Shown: positions 23,311-34,589, counted from the first letter of the stretch. The stretch is 64,000 bases of DNA from Cydia pomonella (GCF_033807575.1 NC_084705.1:11588019-11652018), one strand, 5' to 3'. Numbers and translations: made by a program. Notes: generated by a model from the sequence alone, not told the origin.

Positions 23311-24690
23311 ATTACTGAATTAACGACACTTATCCCAGATTCGCACTTATTCCAACATACTGTAATCAATTCGTTGTTTTGAAGTTTTGATCAATATACT
23401 TAGTTGATAGTAAACTTTATTAACGATTCCAAACACGTTCTTTACTCGGAATCCAAAAAGTATTATATACGTCGCATTTACTACATTCCTTGGCTGGTAA
23501 AATGGAACATGTAATCGGACCACTGAACGCGGATTGTATGACCGTGTCTCTCTTATTAAATTTTTCACCGCTATACAATATTGCGATAGTCACGTTGTAT
23601 TGTGAGTTCTGACATCGCTCGCTCTTTGTTCAGTGGCACCAATAAATGTAACAAATGTCTTGTAATACATTTAATTCCTCCTCGACTGCTATCAGCCGCG
23701 CCGCATGCCTTAATAATTCAAATCTCTTGCGCAATTAGTATTATTGTCACACAACGTGACTCGGCGATGTCGTTGTATCATAATATTGTGGGGATTCTTG
23801 TTTGGTGAGTGCCTAATTTCGTACTCTCCTAAATCACAGTTTTGTTTGTGTGTGGCAGGCCTTTTGTTCGCAATGGCCGGGAGCGGCTATGTGTCTCGTT
23901 CCACCTTCATGTACATACTTCTGAATAATCAGAGCCAAGGTGAACGGGCAAATGTCAAATACTACAATAAGGCGTTATATTCATATTCATACATGGCAAT
24001 TATTATTATTATTTTTGTATTCTATATTTTTTTACTGTGATTAGTCGAGTCTGAGTAGTTTATTTTTCTTTTCATTTCTATTTTCTTTTTATTTGTTTTA
24101 TTTTTTGCGTGTATATATACCTACCTAGCATGAACTCACAAAATGGTTTCAACGGAAGATCAGCCTGTGGCATTTATGTTCTCACAAATAAAGTTATTGA
24201 AACAGAAAAAAAATATATCTGTTTAAAATATAGAAAACTTAACAATAGCCTCTGCTCGCTAATGAGTCCGCGTAGAAGTCCTTTATAAGTACTCCCGTTA
24301 TTCTCTCCCAACACTGTTTGTACCTACGACACCTACTAACTCATATATGATTTGATGATATATGACCTATTTGATGTATGATTGAGAAACATGCAAACTT
24401 TCAAATTTATAGCGTTTGTAGGATATGAGAAACGAAGTGAAGATCTATTTCATTTTCAATAATCTTGCATTGCATACAAGTAAAATACAGACCGGAAATA
24501 AAAGTGAAACATTGTATGCAATAGCACAGAAGACATAATACAACGAACGTCTTTCTCTAGATATCTGTAAGCAGGAGTTCGCAGAATTAACAACACGATC
24601 TTAGTAAAGGTAGGTATTTACACCTAGGCAAAATATTGTACAATATATTTTTCACGTCAGCAGCTGGAACAAGGGTAATTTGCTGCTTAA
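23311..24690. other. unassigned DNA
   Basis: Open frames at 23347-23568, 23602-23808 and 23744-24040 have no recognisable motif. Sequence at 24140-24215, ending in ACAAATAAAGTTATTGAAACAG and an A run, looks like a processed 3' end of a retrosequence, but no coding part precedes it. Confidence 0.35.
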
Positions 24691-24693
24691 AAA

Positions 24694-24722
24694 CAGTGAG
24701 CAAAATCGCATTTTGCTCACTG
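24694..24722. repeat. perfect 13-bp stem hairpin, 3-base loop
   Basis: CAGTGAGCAAAAT and its exact complement enclose a 3-base loop (CGC). It is too small to assign to an element family. Confidence 0.6.
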
Positions 24723-25380
24723 AGTGAGACAAAATAATATTCCAGTGACCTTCATATTCGAATGTCATTTCAACGTGCGGGGCCTAATACAAGTTCGAAG
24801 TATTTGGATTCTATTGTCTTTGTCCCTTTCACGTCATTAGCAAAAAGAAAGAGACAAAAAAGCGCATACGTAATTCAACGATATATTGACGGTTTACAAT
24901 AGACCCCCCGAAATAAGTCAGACCGCATCGTTCCAAAACACCCTACGAGTCTTCATTCGTAATAATTAATTAATGAAATAAAAGTTTAAAATTTAATAAA
25001 CATACCATATTTTACGTATTTTATTATACAATCAAAACAATGTACTTATTCAAATTTACGCAATTGTTACGCAGTAAATAATTCTACTTAACGACTTTGA
25101 ACGATCTCTACTATAGTTGACAAATAATAGTATCCGCAATTCGGACCGTATCGTAAAAAGTTTAAAAAAAAAAAAAAAGTTGACGATTGAACTGTCAATT
25201 GATGTTCGTTAATTCGTTATTTTCGTATCATTTTATTGAAATTTCTTTCGTTTTGTTTTATTGCGGTAATTGAAGTTAATTGTTAGAATACCTTCAGAAA
25301 ACATGAGTGAAATAGTGATGAAGACGGATTACATTTTTTCAGGTTGTATTTTCTGATGGCTGACTGACGTGAAAAATTTT
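24723..25380. other. unassigned AT-rich DNA
   Basis: Nothing recognisable apart from an A run at 25167-25182. Confidence 0.3.
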
Positions 25381-25385
25381 GTATA

Positions 25386-25560
25386 CTACACGAGATCAAA
25401 GTTATTTACATCTCGTGCGCTTTTGAGTCCCTTACTACGCTCAAGATTCTTTCGCTTGCACGGAACTCAAAACAAGCACTCGAAGAAATATCAAACTTTG
25501 CTCTCTTGTTGTACAAATAACTATACTGAATTGGATAGTGTACATTTTGTTTGGCTAAAA
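25386..25560 (-). repeat. diverged member of 'aagttgttgtttaaccgctcg' family
   Basis: TCAAACTTTGCTCTC and TTGTACAAATAACTAT resemble 34780-34830. The two overlapping open frames (25369-25605 plus, 25406-25657 minus) lie in this repeat and are not credible genes. Confidence 0.4.
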
Positions 25561-25692
25561 AATACAAGAAACACGTATCTACGCTATAAAAATGAGTTCT
25601 ACTAGTGAAGAATATATAAATATGCCTGGCAAAAATCACATCACTTTCTTTTAACAATTGTCCTCACGCCAATATATACATATATGTTTATA

Positions 25693-25949
25693 TTTTAATA
25701 TTATAGGACATTATTACACAAATTGACCAAGTGCCACAGTAAGCTCAATAAGGCTTGTATTGAAGGTACTTAGACAACGATATATATAATATATAAATAT
25801 TTATAAATACTTAAATACATAGAAAACACCCATGACTCAGGAACAAATATCCATGCTCATCACACGAATAAATGCCCATACCAGGATTTGAACCCGGGAC
25901 CATGAACTTCGTAGGCAGGGTCACTACCCACTAGGCCAAACCGGTCGTC
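25693..25949 (-). mobile_element. tRNA-derived SINE, copy 2
   Basis: Full-length minus-strand copy. The B-box reads GGTTCAAATCCTGG and the A-box region TGGCCTAGTGGGTAGTG on the complement; the tail with TAATATTAAAA is at the low-coordinate end. One internal stretch is expanded with TA-rich sequence (25781-25806). Confidence 0.85.
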
Positions 25950-27530
25950 AAATATTAATTTCTATTAAATTACTTATAGTTATGCAAATGTTTTCTTATT
26001 TCCTTTCAGTAGTCGTGAAAAGCACTACCTATGTAATGCCTCGGCCGGAAACGCTAAAGATAGACTCGTATTAATTGAGGACCTCCACTAACGTGTCAGC
26101 CCTCAAACTCACTCGTCCATCTTTAAGCGGTTTTCCGGCCTCTCCTACAATGTACTATTTTTACGTTTCATTTATTTTCTTTCATAGACTGCCGAAGTCG
26201 AAACGAAGCGAAAAACACCGCAAGCCACAATACAACTCCCCGCAAAAGTTTGTTTAGCAGCACATGGGTTATTAATCAAGTTGATAGCGGAATTGAAATT
26301 TAATCCGCAAATTCCAGTTTATCTGGCACAGCTGTCGCATCATAATCCTGAATTACGCAAGTCTCCAAGTAAATTTATTTTTAATGCAAATAAATACAGA
26401 TTCGTCGCACCTGCCTGTCTTGATGTAGCGTATAATTAAAGCAGAACATGGAGCGAAATAATACAAATTACTTTGCGACTCAACTCGACTTTATTTGACG
26501 CGAGCGCTATAATTTTGGGTAAATCGCTTGACATATCGTTGTATGTTGTCGAATATTTCACTGGTTGGTAAGGGATTACCTTCATATAAGTAATATATAT
26601 TCATGCAAACCGACAAAACTACAAAATATTACGAATTTGTATAAAATTGTGCTAGGATCTGGTATCGTTTTGAAATTAATAGCAAGCAGGATAATCAACT
26701 GCTAATATTTTGTTACCAATTAACATTGTAATTTAATGTATTCTATTTATTGCCTATCTTATTACCTACTATTATAAATTTGATTTTAGAATTTTAATTT
26801 ACGATTACAATTTAAAAATGTTAGTGCTACGTTGAGCTAAATATCAATTTATATTAAATCTTAACAGCATTATTACTTACTTATTTTTTCACGATATATT
26901 TCATAAAAATATATATAGTGCCGTTGAGTTAAATGGATTAAGCTGACCACACTTCTAAGAAGATATTTACCCTCGACAAACAGTCCTTTGCAGACAAAAA
27001 CTGGCCACAATAATGTTGTGACGGAATAATGTCCTAAATCCGCCCATTGGCATGGAACTGTTGTTTTCTCGGAAATATCTCTTCGTGATTGCAGACGAGA
27101 CGAGCCCGTAATTGCTTCTTCCGCCTCTTGACATCATTATCTTTGCCATTATGCACCAAGCTAAGCCGCGACTCTCTCAACAGACACTTCCATAAAGTTA
27201 TTGTATAAATAATAGCCCTGTCGTTTTATCAATGCCGAGCTTCCATTCAATCTTGTCAAAGAAATATTGTTCTGCAATAGAAATTACCAATTTCTGAATT
27301 ACTCGTATCCTATAAGAGCGCTGCGATGGTATACATATAGGCATGTATGTAGGTAAACTGAAGAAACAAGTTACTTTATTATAATAGACTAATTTTCCGT
27401 TTTAAATTATTGCCTTTAAAAGGGGGGCTAACTCAAAATTGTAGTTTTTATACTGAATAAATACAAATTGTAATCAAGCACAAATACCTTCATCAAACGA
27501 GATCACATTTGCAAGCCTGCAGGGGCAGAC
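25950..27530. other. unassigned DNA
   Basis: No coding region is supported. The open frames at 26075-26257 and 26967-27149 have no domain or motif, and I see no splice context for them. Confidence 0.35.
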
Positions 27531-27892
27531 TCTTAAGAGGAAAGTGGAGCACCCGCGCGGAATAGCTTTTTCATACAAACGTAGTCCTCATTTTTCTCTT
27601 TGGATATTAACATTATTGTAAATATTTTGAGACAGTTCATTGTATATCAACCACAGCTATATTTGATATAATTTTTGTTTTTCGAATTTTTAATTAATAA
27701 GCAATAAAAAATTGAATGAAATCTGTTTTTCAAGATTCAAAATCAAGAAAACGAAAAAAGTCGAACGTAGGGGCATAGCAATGGTTAATATACATCAAAT
27801 TATGTAAAAATATTTAGCATAATGTCAATATCCAAACAGGAAAATGGGGACTACGTTTGTTGGCAGAAACGGCCGTCTTCTTTCCTCTTAAA
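27531..27892. mobile_element. 362-bp foldback MITE
   Basis: TCTTAAGAGGAAAG at the left and CTTTCCTCTTAAAA at the right start imperfect inverted arms of about 75 bp. The arms share CATACAAACGTAGTCC and GGATATTAACATT with their complements. A half copy lies at 19080-19168. Non-coding. Confidence 0.6.
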
Positions 27893-28464
27893 ATTTTGAA
27901 ACATTACAAATTTTCCTTTATTGCAAATCATCACGCATTAGTTCACTCACTAAACGCTACGAGTAGCTGCACTTTAGTATACTATGCTCTACAGCACGCG
28001 GCGCGTAGCAGATAGAGCGCTAATTATGTTTTCAATCACGTAGGCTACACGAAGTTTAAAAATAAGTAAGCCTATTGACTTACATGGGGGTCAAATCGCA
28101 AGCTTTTAAAAAAGTCTTTTATCATTCGTTTGACCCATATGCCTGGGGGGTAATTTTTGAATTTCGATCGCTCGATTTCGTGTTTTCATTTTAATAATAT
28201 CTCCACTACTAGGCATATAAATTCTACTAATAGAATGGAAAACTACTGGTAAATTCCACTGGATTCCCAATCGCCACTACTTCAAAAATATTATTCAATA
28301 ATCGCCCCCCTGGCCCGCAATTCCTTGGTTAGAGACCTACAATTAGGTACTATTAAATTAAATTATGTTTAATGTATGCATATCATAATACAGATATACA
28401 ATTTACAGACGAACACTTTAAAAAGAACAAACACAAATCAAACTTACAACTAACTACAACTAAC
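27893..28464. other. unassigned flank of the retrotransposon locus
   Basis: No gene is seen. Short ACAACTAACT repeats (28446-28464) abut the first 130-bp repeat of the retrotransposon locus. Confidence 0.4.
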
Positions 28465-28742
28465 TATAAAACTAAACAAGCAATAACTAGATAAACACAT
28501 GCATATTAGACAACAACATGCATATTAATATATTTCTACGTCATATATTTATAAGGTCGTAAATTAATTAGTATTTTTCAGCAAATGTGACAATGATTTT
28601 ATAAAGTTAGCCAACAATGATTTTATAACATTGCGTCACGGACAAAGTTTCTTATTCTCTGGCGGTCCACAAACGAAACGACGACGTATTTTACTCGAAG
28701 GAGCACTTCTTGTTACAAAGGCGCTTTTGACTTCGGTTTTCA
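28465..28742 (-). mobile_element. internally deleted copy of the adjacent retrotransposon
   Basis: The 278 bp consist of two blocks. Block A (28465-28594) is identical over 130 bp to 28744-28873, at the 3' side of the full element. Block B (28592-28742) matches 32175-32327, at its 5' side, over about 150 bp, differing only in an 11-12-base patch. At the A/B junction the two parents share AAT, the signature of a microhomology deletion. The copy is therefore the element with everything between its ends removed, in the same orientation and directly abutting the full copy. Alternative: block B is a very long target duplication flanking the element. Confidence 0.65.
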
Positions 28743-28988
28743 ATATAAAACTAAACAAGCAATAACTAGATAAACACATGCATATTAGACAACAACATGC
28801 ATATTAATATATTTCTACGTCATATATTTATAAGGTCGTAAATTAATTAGTATTTTTCAGCAAATGTGACAATAAGTCATTTATTATAAAATAAAGTATA
28901 TACAAACTACATTTAAGTTACAAGAATTATAACTATTTATAAAATAAACTAATATAACTAAACCTAACTAAAAAAAAAAAAAAAATAA

Positions 28989-30758
28989 CTAAAATCTACC
29001 CTCCAACCCTTGGCCTCTTGGCAGAGTGCCCATCACGCAGGCAGCATTCCCGCGCTGTATCGCAATAGCGAGTCTTTGCGCGAGAAAGCTGCCCGCGCGA
29101 GGGTCTCCTGTTGCCTCCCTTAATCGCTTCCCGAGCTCCTTGTGGAGCCCTCGCGCACCTTTGCCCCACGGCCCGAGTGTCTCGACGCCAAAGGCTACGA
29201 ACTCGTAGTTGGCGCCGAGACAGCTATATTTGTTGTCCTTGTGTCGTTCTCGGGCGTCTGCCGCTGCCCCGGCATGTCTGCTGGTCGCTAAAATGTAGGA
29301 CGCCGCCAACGTGTCGGCACAGGTAGCGTCCCACACCAGCGCACGGCCCATCCTCCAAGGGATCAACGACATCCCGTCCGGGCGCTTGCCATCGTCCCGC
29401 ACGATCTGGGGCTCCAGAGCTGCGGGGACGCCGGCGCTGACGAGAGCCCTTCTAAGGATGTCATTGAGAGCGGAGTGACGAGACAGGCGGCCGGCGCCCG
29501 AGGAGCAGGAAAGGCCGTGATGACCAAGCCGGTCCACTGAGGCCCCACAAGAAACACAGCTGTGGTCAGCGCAGATGGGGATTCCGAGACGGAGACCGAC
29601 GGCTATGCGCAGAGTACTTGGGTCTATTAAAGTACCCGCGTTGGGCGAGGGATAGGCATGAAGCCAGTGACCTGATTCCACTTTTGATGCTGCCAAGAGT
29701 CTCGCGAGGTCCTTACCTGAAGATGTAGCTATAAGTGAATTTAGAGTGGCAACGGAGGTCATCGTGTCCCAAGCCCTTTGTTTTTTAGGTCTGGAAGGAA
29801 AATTTGGACTTGGTCCAGCTAGCCAAGCATTCGTGGCCCCATCCAAGCACGCAATCTCGCAGTTTGTAGCCGTAGGGGCTTTAAGGATTTTACCTGCGAG
29901 ATCAGACGTGCTGTGGATGGAGGACAGGAAAGCCGGCAAAGCGACGCCAGAAATATTACGCGTTCCTAAGCCGCCGAATCTTACTGGTAGACAAGCTTGA
30001 GTCCAGGCCTGCTCGCTAAAATGAACGTTAAGAACGGATTCAATTTGTGACTTGAGGATGGAGTCTATTGTGCTAGTCAAATTCGGGAATTTCCAGATGG
30101 GGCAGCAACGCAGTAGATAAGTAAATTTTGGAACGAGCAAACAGAATTTTAAAATAAATAGGGCACAGTGACTATTAATTTTGACTAGGCGGTCCGAATG
30201 AGTTGTGAATTTTGAAATTGACTTATTGAGGAGAGGTGGGATGGCCTCGTCAAATATAGGCGATCCCAATAGATGCAGGTTGTCTTTAGAAGTGATTTTG
30301 ATGTTCAATGCAATGTTGTTGAAGTTTTTAATGACTTGTGACACGGCGAGCGGGTCCATCTTCTCTGAAATGTATAACTCGGATTTATTAAAATTTAGTT
30401 CTAGACCAATATCTTTAAACTGATTTTTAATTTTGATTAGATCCGCCAAGACAGTTTGTGAATCTCCGCCTATTGTCCCATCATCAAGATACCATACGTT
30501 TAATTTTGAATTTAGATTATGTATAATCGAATTAATAGCCAAACTAAATATCGCTGGCCCAAGAGGATCACCCTGCTGACAACCTACGGCCGAAAGAATT
30601 TGATTGTTTTTGTGAATTAATTTTGAGGGAGAATGGTAACACTGGAGAAGAAAATTGTAGATTTCTGGGACATGATTTTTTATTTCGTTCAGTAGGGTGT
30701 CCCTATTCACAGAATTGAATGCGTTCTTAACATCCAATTTTAAAAGCACCTCGCACAT
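28989..30758 (-). CDS. reverse transcriptase-RLE part of retrotransposon ORF
   Basis: This 589-codon frame encodes the catalytic part of the element. Residues 6-14 (LKLDVKNAF) hold the first catalytic Asp (motif A), 61-66 (QGDPLG) are motif B, and 90-94 (YLDDG) are motif C with both Asp residues. The thumb and linker follow. A zinc knuckle C-x2-C-x8/9-H-x3/4-C spans residues 401-418. After it, KRPDG (458-462) and LVWDAT (474-479) form the PD-(D/E)XK nuclease core that nicks the target DNA for target-primed reverse transcription. All signature residues are present and no internal stop occurs. The first Met here is not the true start: homologous polymerases continue upstream, and the missing fingers region lies in the frame at 30740-31825. 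GC content rises in the C-terminal half. Confidence 0.85.
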   Translation of the reverse strand: MCEVLLKLDVKNAFNSVNRDTLLNEIKNHVPEIYNFLLQCYHSPSKLIHKNNQILSAVGCQQGDPLGPAIFSLAINSIIHNLNSKLNVWYLDDGTIGGDSQTVLADLIKIKNQFKDIGLELNFNKSELYISEKMDPLAVSQVIKNFNNIALNIKITSKDNLHLLGSPIFDEAIPPLLNKSISKFTTHSDRLVKINSHCALFILKFCLLVPKFTYLLRCCPIWKFPNLTSTIDSILKSQIESVLNVHFSEQAWTQACLPVRFGGLGTRNISGVALPAFLSSIHSTSDLAGKILKAPTATNCEIACLDGATNAWLAGPSPNFPSRPKKQRAWDTMTSVATLNSLIATSSGKDLARLLAASKVESGHWLHAYPSPNAGTLIDPSTLRIAVGLRLGIPICADHSCVSCGASVDRLGHHGLSCSSGAGRLSRHSALNDILRRALVSAGVPAALEPQIVRDDGKRPDGMSLIPWRMGRALVWDATCADTLAASYILATSRHAGAAADARERHKDNKYSCLGANYEFVAFGVETLGPWGKGARGLHKELGKRLREATGDPRAGSFLAQRLAIAIQRGNAACVMGTLPRGQGLEGRF

Positions 30759-31825
30759 GTCGCTGTGAACAAAGGTTCGTACGGCATGAACTGCTGCCTC
30801 GCAGCCAACTCGCAGCCTCCGCGGGTACCAAAACCGACCTGAACGGGTTCAAAAAGTGTTTGCAATTTAGAACGCGTTAGCCGAACACAGACTTTAGCAG
30901 CCAAACGTCTAAGGGTCGAGGCAACAGCGATAGGGCGCACCCCCGCATCCTTTTTCGTAAGGGCAATAAGATTGGCCCCATATATGATCGGTGTCACGTC
31001 TTGGCAAACATCTCCCAGCAGCATAAGGTTGACCAGTTTTGTAATGCTCGTGGTCAGGTGTTCACCAGCCACACCTGTACCATGACTGGTGAGGTCAACG
31101 AGATGCTGAGGAGAGATGCCGTCCAAGCCCGACGCCGACCCTCTTGGGAAGGATGCGAGGGCTGCCATTACGACTTCCTCTGTTGCGCGCAGACAGGCTG
31201 AAGCGTCTGACGGAGGGTCTACAAAAGCGGGGGTGGTAGGGCCAGGGGGGTGTTTGGCTTGCAACGCAGCCGCGGTCTCCGGTGTATCGGGCGCGAGAGT
31301 GTCACTGGAGAAAAGGAGTCGCGAGGCTCCTTTAAGATCCCCGTCGTGTAACTTCTCTTCAACCTTTCTAAATAAATTATATTTTTTGCCTTGAGATCGA
31401 CATGACCTTATTGCTGTAGGCAAACTATTAGGCTCTAAGATATTATTTTTAATTTTTCTTGTAAGGGAAATAGTGTCATCACCACCATCGGACACGTGTA
31501 GAATTTTAAATGAAAATGTTAGTAATTTTTGCCATGAATCCAAGTTGTTGTTACGCACACAATTGTCTACTGCTGCGGTCAGAGCTTCAGCTACTACGGA
31601 CCTAGCACCACGCGGTATGCGTTTAACTAACGGAGTTGATGCTTTAAGCTGCCCGAGAAGAGTCTCAAGTGGAATGGCAGAGTTCGATGTTGGTGTTGAC
31701 AAGTTGTTGTTCCGGGGACTAGAAATAGAGGAAACAGGGCATATGCGGGCGTGATGGATGCGAGATTGGTGGATATGTAGGCCTTTTGCTGTTGTGAAAC
31801 TTCTATTGCATACACAACAGTCCAT
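30740..31825 (-). CDS. zinc finger and RT N-terminal part of retrotransposon ORF
   Basis: The frame is open from 31945, but I place the start at the ATG at 31825, since the upstream residues are hydrophobic, unlike the family, and the zinc finger begins two residues later. C-x2-C-x12-H-x4-H is perfect (residues 3-24 from this start), a DNA-binding finger as in R2-type elements. A linker follows, then the fingers of the polymerase: SASGLDGISPQHL and ALTKKDAGVRPIAVASTLRR. After GFGTRGGCE the frame is thrown off by an 11-bp tandem duplication (30798-30817) and ends 26 codons later; the polymerase continues in the other frame. Excluding 11 bases puts both frames in register, so this is one gene with one lesion. 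Confidence 0.8.
   Translation of the reverse strand: MDCCVCNRSFTTAKGLHIHQSRIHHARICPVSSISSPRNNNLSTPTSNSAIPLETLLGQLKASTPLVKRIPRGARSVVAEALTAAVDNCVRNNNLDSWQKLLTFSFKILHVSDGGDDTISLTRKIKNNILEPNSLPTAIRSCRSQGKKYNLFRKVEEKLHDGDLKGASRLLFSSDTLAPDTPETAAALQAKHPPGPTTPAFVDPPSDASACLRATEEVVMAALASFPRGSASGLDGISPQHLVDLTSHGTGVAGEHLTTSITKLVNLMLLGDVCQDVTPIIYGANLIALTKKDAGVRPIAVASTLRRLAAKVCVRLTRSKLQTLFEPVQVGFGTRGGCELAARQQFMPYEPLFTATCARCF
30798..30817. repeat. 11-bp tandem duplication breaking the RT gene
   Basis: The plus strand reads CTCGCAGCC-AA-CTCGCAGCC, i.e. an 11-base unit followed by nine bases of a second copy. It falls exactly where the two frames of the retrotransposon protein part, and 11 is the frame difference (mod 3) between them. 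Confidence 0.8.
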
Positions 31826-32174
31826 TAAGGATATCGTGTAACAGGAGATATGTCTAAAAAGTATTACAATAACATGTATAACTAAATAAAATACCTTAAA
31901 AGAGAGACTTATACTAAAACAAACTATCACCCACGACCACACCAAATGTTTAACGTTGATTATGTTTGCACAGCTTTGTCTGAGGATAGCGTAATAGACT
32001 CTGGACTAGGAATATATATATGTACGTATATATAGACATATAAAAACACTGTCACTGCACGTACTCTATTATGAATTATACCATTTTTTTCGAGAAAAAT
32101 TGCATTACAAATATATAAATATTTTCATTGTGATGACAACGTCAAACGTCAAGGCGACTAGGTGCGCCCCTCAA
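31826..32174 (-). other. 5' untranslated region of the retrotransposon
   Basis: The stretch lies between the C2H2-finger start codon and block B'. It is AT-rich, has no long frame continuing the gene, and may contain the element's promoter. Confidence 0.4.
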
Positions 32175-32327
32175 AATGATTTTATAAAGTTAGCCAACAA
32201 TGATTTTATATATGATTTTATACGGACAAAGTTTCTTATTCTCTGGCGGTCCACAAACGAAACGACGACGTATTTTACTCGAAGGAGCACTTCTTGTTAC
32301 AAAGGCGCTTTTGACTTCGGTTTTCAA

Positions 32328-33333
32328 CGAAGGTGTCTTGTACTTGTATAAAAAAAAATTTACATCACTTGGATTGTCATCTCAAAACAATTTTACATTT
32401 TAATGGAAATGACAGCTGTCACCTTTTCCATGCTATTATAACAAATATAGCAATAACAAATACAGTTGCAACCTTTTGCGGATGTACTTTACATGTAATT
32501 ATTATTTACTAATACCGGACTTACCGCGTAAAATTAAGCTTTAAATTTACCTTTGACGTTTTGAGGACGGCGTTGTACCCGTGGTCTTACAAAATAAACC
32601 CTTATGGTGGTTTTCTCCTTCAGCTCAAGCACGCTCCAAATTGGTAGGTTTATTGGGGCTGTCCCTATATAATTATTATTAATTAATCCCTCTTAACAAT
32701 GTTAAACAAATGGTTCACACGATACAAACAATTCCTTGGATAGAAAATGACATTAACATTTTATAAATCGGCCTGGCTCCGCCTCGCCTTATGCAGGTTT
32801 CATTGTCATATAATGAGATTATATTACATAGGTCTAAAATTACCTATGCCTTATTTAACGAAATAGGTAGATAGATACCTATAAATGACCAGCTGATTCT
32901 TGACCTCAGCCAAATTAAACGAGGAAGTTAGAAGCGTTACATATAGAGTTACGAATACGACATTAGCACGTTCTACTAATGAAGGCATTAACAATTAACG
33001 GGTTTTCAGCGCCAGCATTAATCTAGCTGGAGTTAGCCTGAGTGACGTGCTGTACAGCTAAAACCACGTTTTATATTCAGACAAACTCCACAAAGCGGAA
33101 CTCGCGAGACAAGGCAAACTTGTGCCAGTAATTAAGACATTTGGAACTTGCACATTGACTAGAATCCTCATGTTCCTTCCCTAATTATGAATGATGTTTA
33201 CCTATTCATGTTACTTACCACATTTGTGAGAAAAATTGTTAAAAAGAGTAACTATCAACTGAAATTATACTAACAATTTCCTTTTGAATACAGGATTCGT
33301 GTCGTGTTTAAGTTCAAAGCACGTATTTTATAG
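32328..33333. other. unassigned AT-rich DNA
   Basis: This flanks the retrotransposon on its 5' side. An A run lies at 32350-32358. No gene or repeat boundary is seen. Confidence 0.35.
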
Positions 33334-33457
33334 TAATTAAAACAAAAAATATTACTTTACTAATCCGCGAAAAGATAACGTCCTAGTCAATCAGTGCTAG
33401 AGCTAGTGTATGTTATCTTTTCGCGGATTAGCAAAGTAATACTTTTTGTTTTAATTA
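33334..33457. mobile_element. 124-bp hairpin MITE
   Basis: TAATTAAAACAAAAAATATT and the bases to 33379 recur inverted at 33412-33457 with one or two differences, giving arms of about 46 bp that include CTAATCCGCGAAAAGATAAC. The loop is 32 bp. Non-coding. Confidence 0.75.
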
Positions 33458-34589
33458 GTATGAATTTCCGCAAAGTAACACCTGATCCTATTCATCATTT
33501 TACAGCTGAAGTAAAAACAGAGCCATAAATGTAGCCCCCATTATGTATACCGTTGAGTACACATTTTTTTTTTCTAAGATAGCAGCAACACCTAAAAAGG
33601 TAAATAAAATTGAAGTAAGTATATAATATATACGGGAATAAATCAATTTTGTTGGTAGATTTTTTTGTTAACAATTACCTCTTACCTATAAATACTCATT
33701 GAGTCAAAACTTCAAAAGCTTGAAAATACACTATGATGTCGCATTTTATTATTTTTATAATAAATAAATATTATAGGACATTTTTCTTCAGATTGACTAA
33801 GTATTTATATTTTTAACCTTTGCACATTTTTTTTATTTTAAAATTGCATGACTCTGTTCTCTAACTGTCACTGTAGCCTAACCTAGCCGGTTCGGTTCTT
33901 CAATTACAAAAAAATATGACTGCGTTTGAGGAGACCCACGTGTCAAATTAAAAATAATATGAATAAAATATTGGTTATTATGTTTTCTGTAAAAAATCTT
34001 ATTATAATTAAAATAGTCTACGTACATTATTATTCTTTTCAATTATGGCTAAATGTGATGAAAATTATCTTAATTTGAAAAGGTTACAAGTCAGCCTTTA
34101 ATAACTATTTTCCTAGAATTAATTAAATAAATACAATAGTTGTACTATATTCATAAGATGACTGCTGTAGTCTTATGATTCTAAGACAAGTTGACTTCAG
34201 CGCCACCGCGCTGCGCTTCAAATGAAGTTGATTTAAATATCACTGTCAGTCATTTACTTTGGTGTCCCAGAAGTACAGACATACATTTATTTTTAAAATA
34301 TTTAATATACCTAAGGTAAGTTGTGACCAAATTCATTAAATTATTAGGTAGATATTGAATTTGCGCCCACGACAAATTAATAATATTATTTTCACTACAC
34401 CAACTGGTAAAGGTTCTCTTGTTTGTTCAAAAACACATGAGAAAGTTGCATGTGGATCAAAGTAATCAGATGCAAATTTTTATTTGTTTCCTTATGTTAG
34501 CTGGAGAATTGACTTTTAAATTATGGTTTTTGTATGATATGTTATTTTTATTACGTTCAGTTGTATTGTATTTGATTTGGTTTTTTTTT
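33458..34589. other. unassigned, SINE 3' fragment near 33.76-33.80 kb
   Basis: AATAAATATTATAGGACA followed by GATTGACTAAGT (33764-33802) is a minus-strand 3' end of the SINE family. The rest shows no gene; the frame at 34419-34616 is AT-driven and overlaps a repeat. Confidence 0.4.

Larger units (their letters stand above)
28744..32327 (-). mobile_element. non-LTR retrotransposon with RLE domain
   Basis: The element runs on the minus strand. In order it has a 5' block B' (32327-32175), a 5' untranslated region, the coding region from ATG at 31825 to the stop at 28989, a short 3' UTR with AATAAA at 28880-28885, and block A' (28873-28744). The protein plan (C2H2 finger, reverse transcriptase, CCHC knuckle, PD-(D/E)XK endonuclease) is that of the R2-like, RLE-encoding group of LINEs. 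I do not assign a clade. The outer ends are inferred from the A/B repeats and not from a target-site duplication, which I could not find. Confidence 0.75.

Noticed and set aside
23744..24040. 98-codon plus frame with a hydrophobic C-terminus
   Set aside because: Composition follows the AT-rich ATT/ATA repeat at its end; no start context or homologue recognised.
32100..32403. Two plus-strand frames across block B' of the retrotransposon
   Set aside because: The frame over block B is also present in the truncated copy only as part of a DNA repeat; no start, splice or homology evidence supports a protein.
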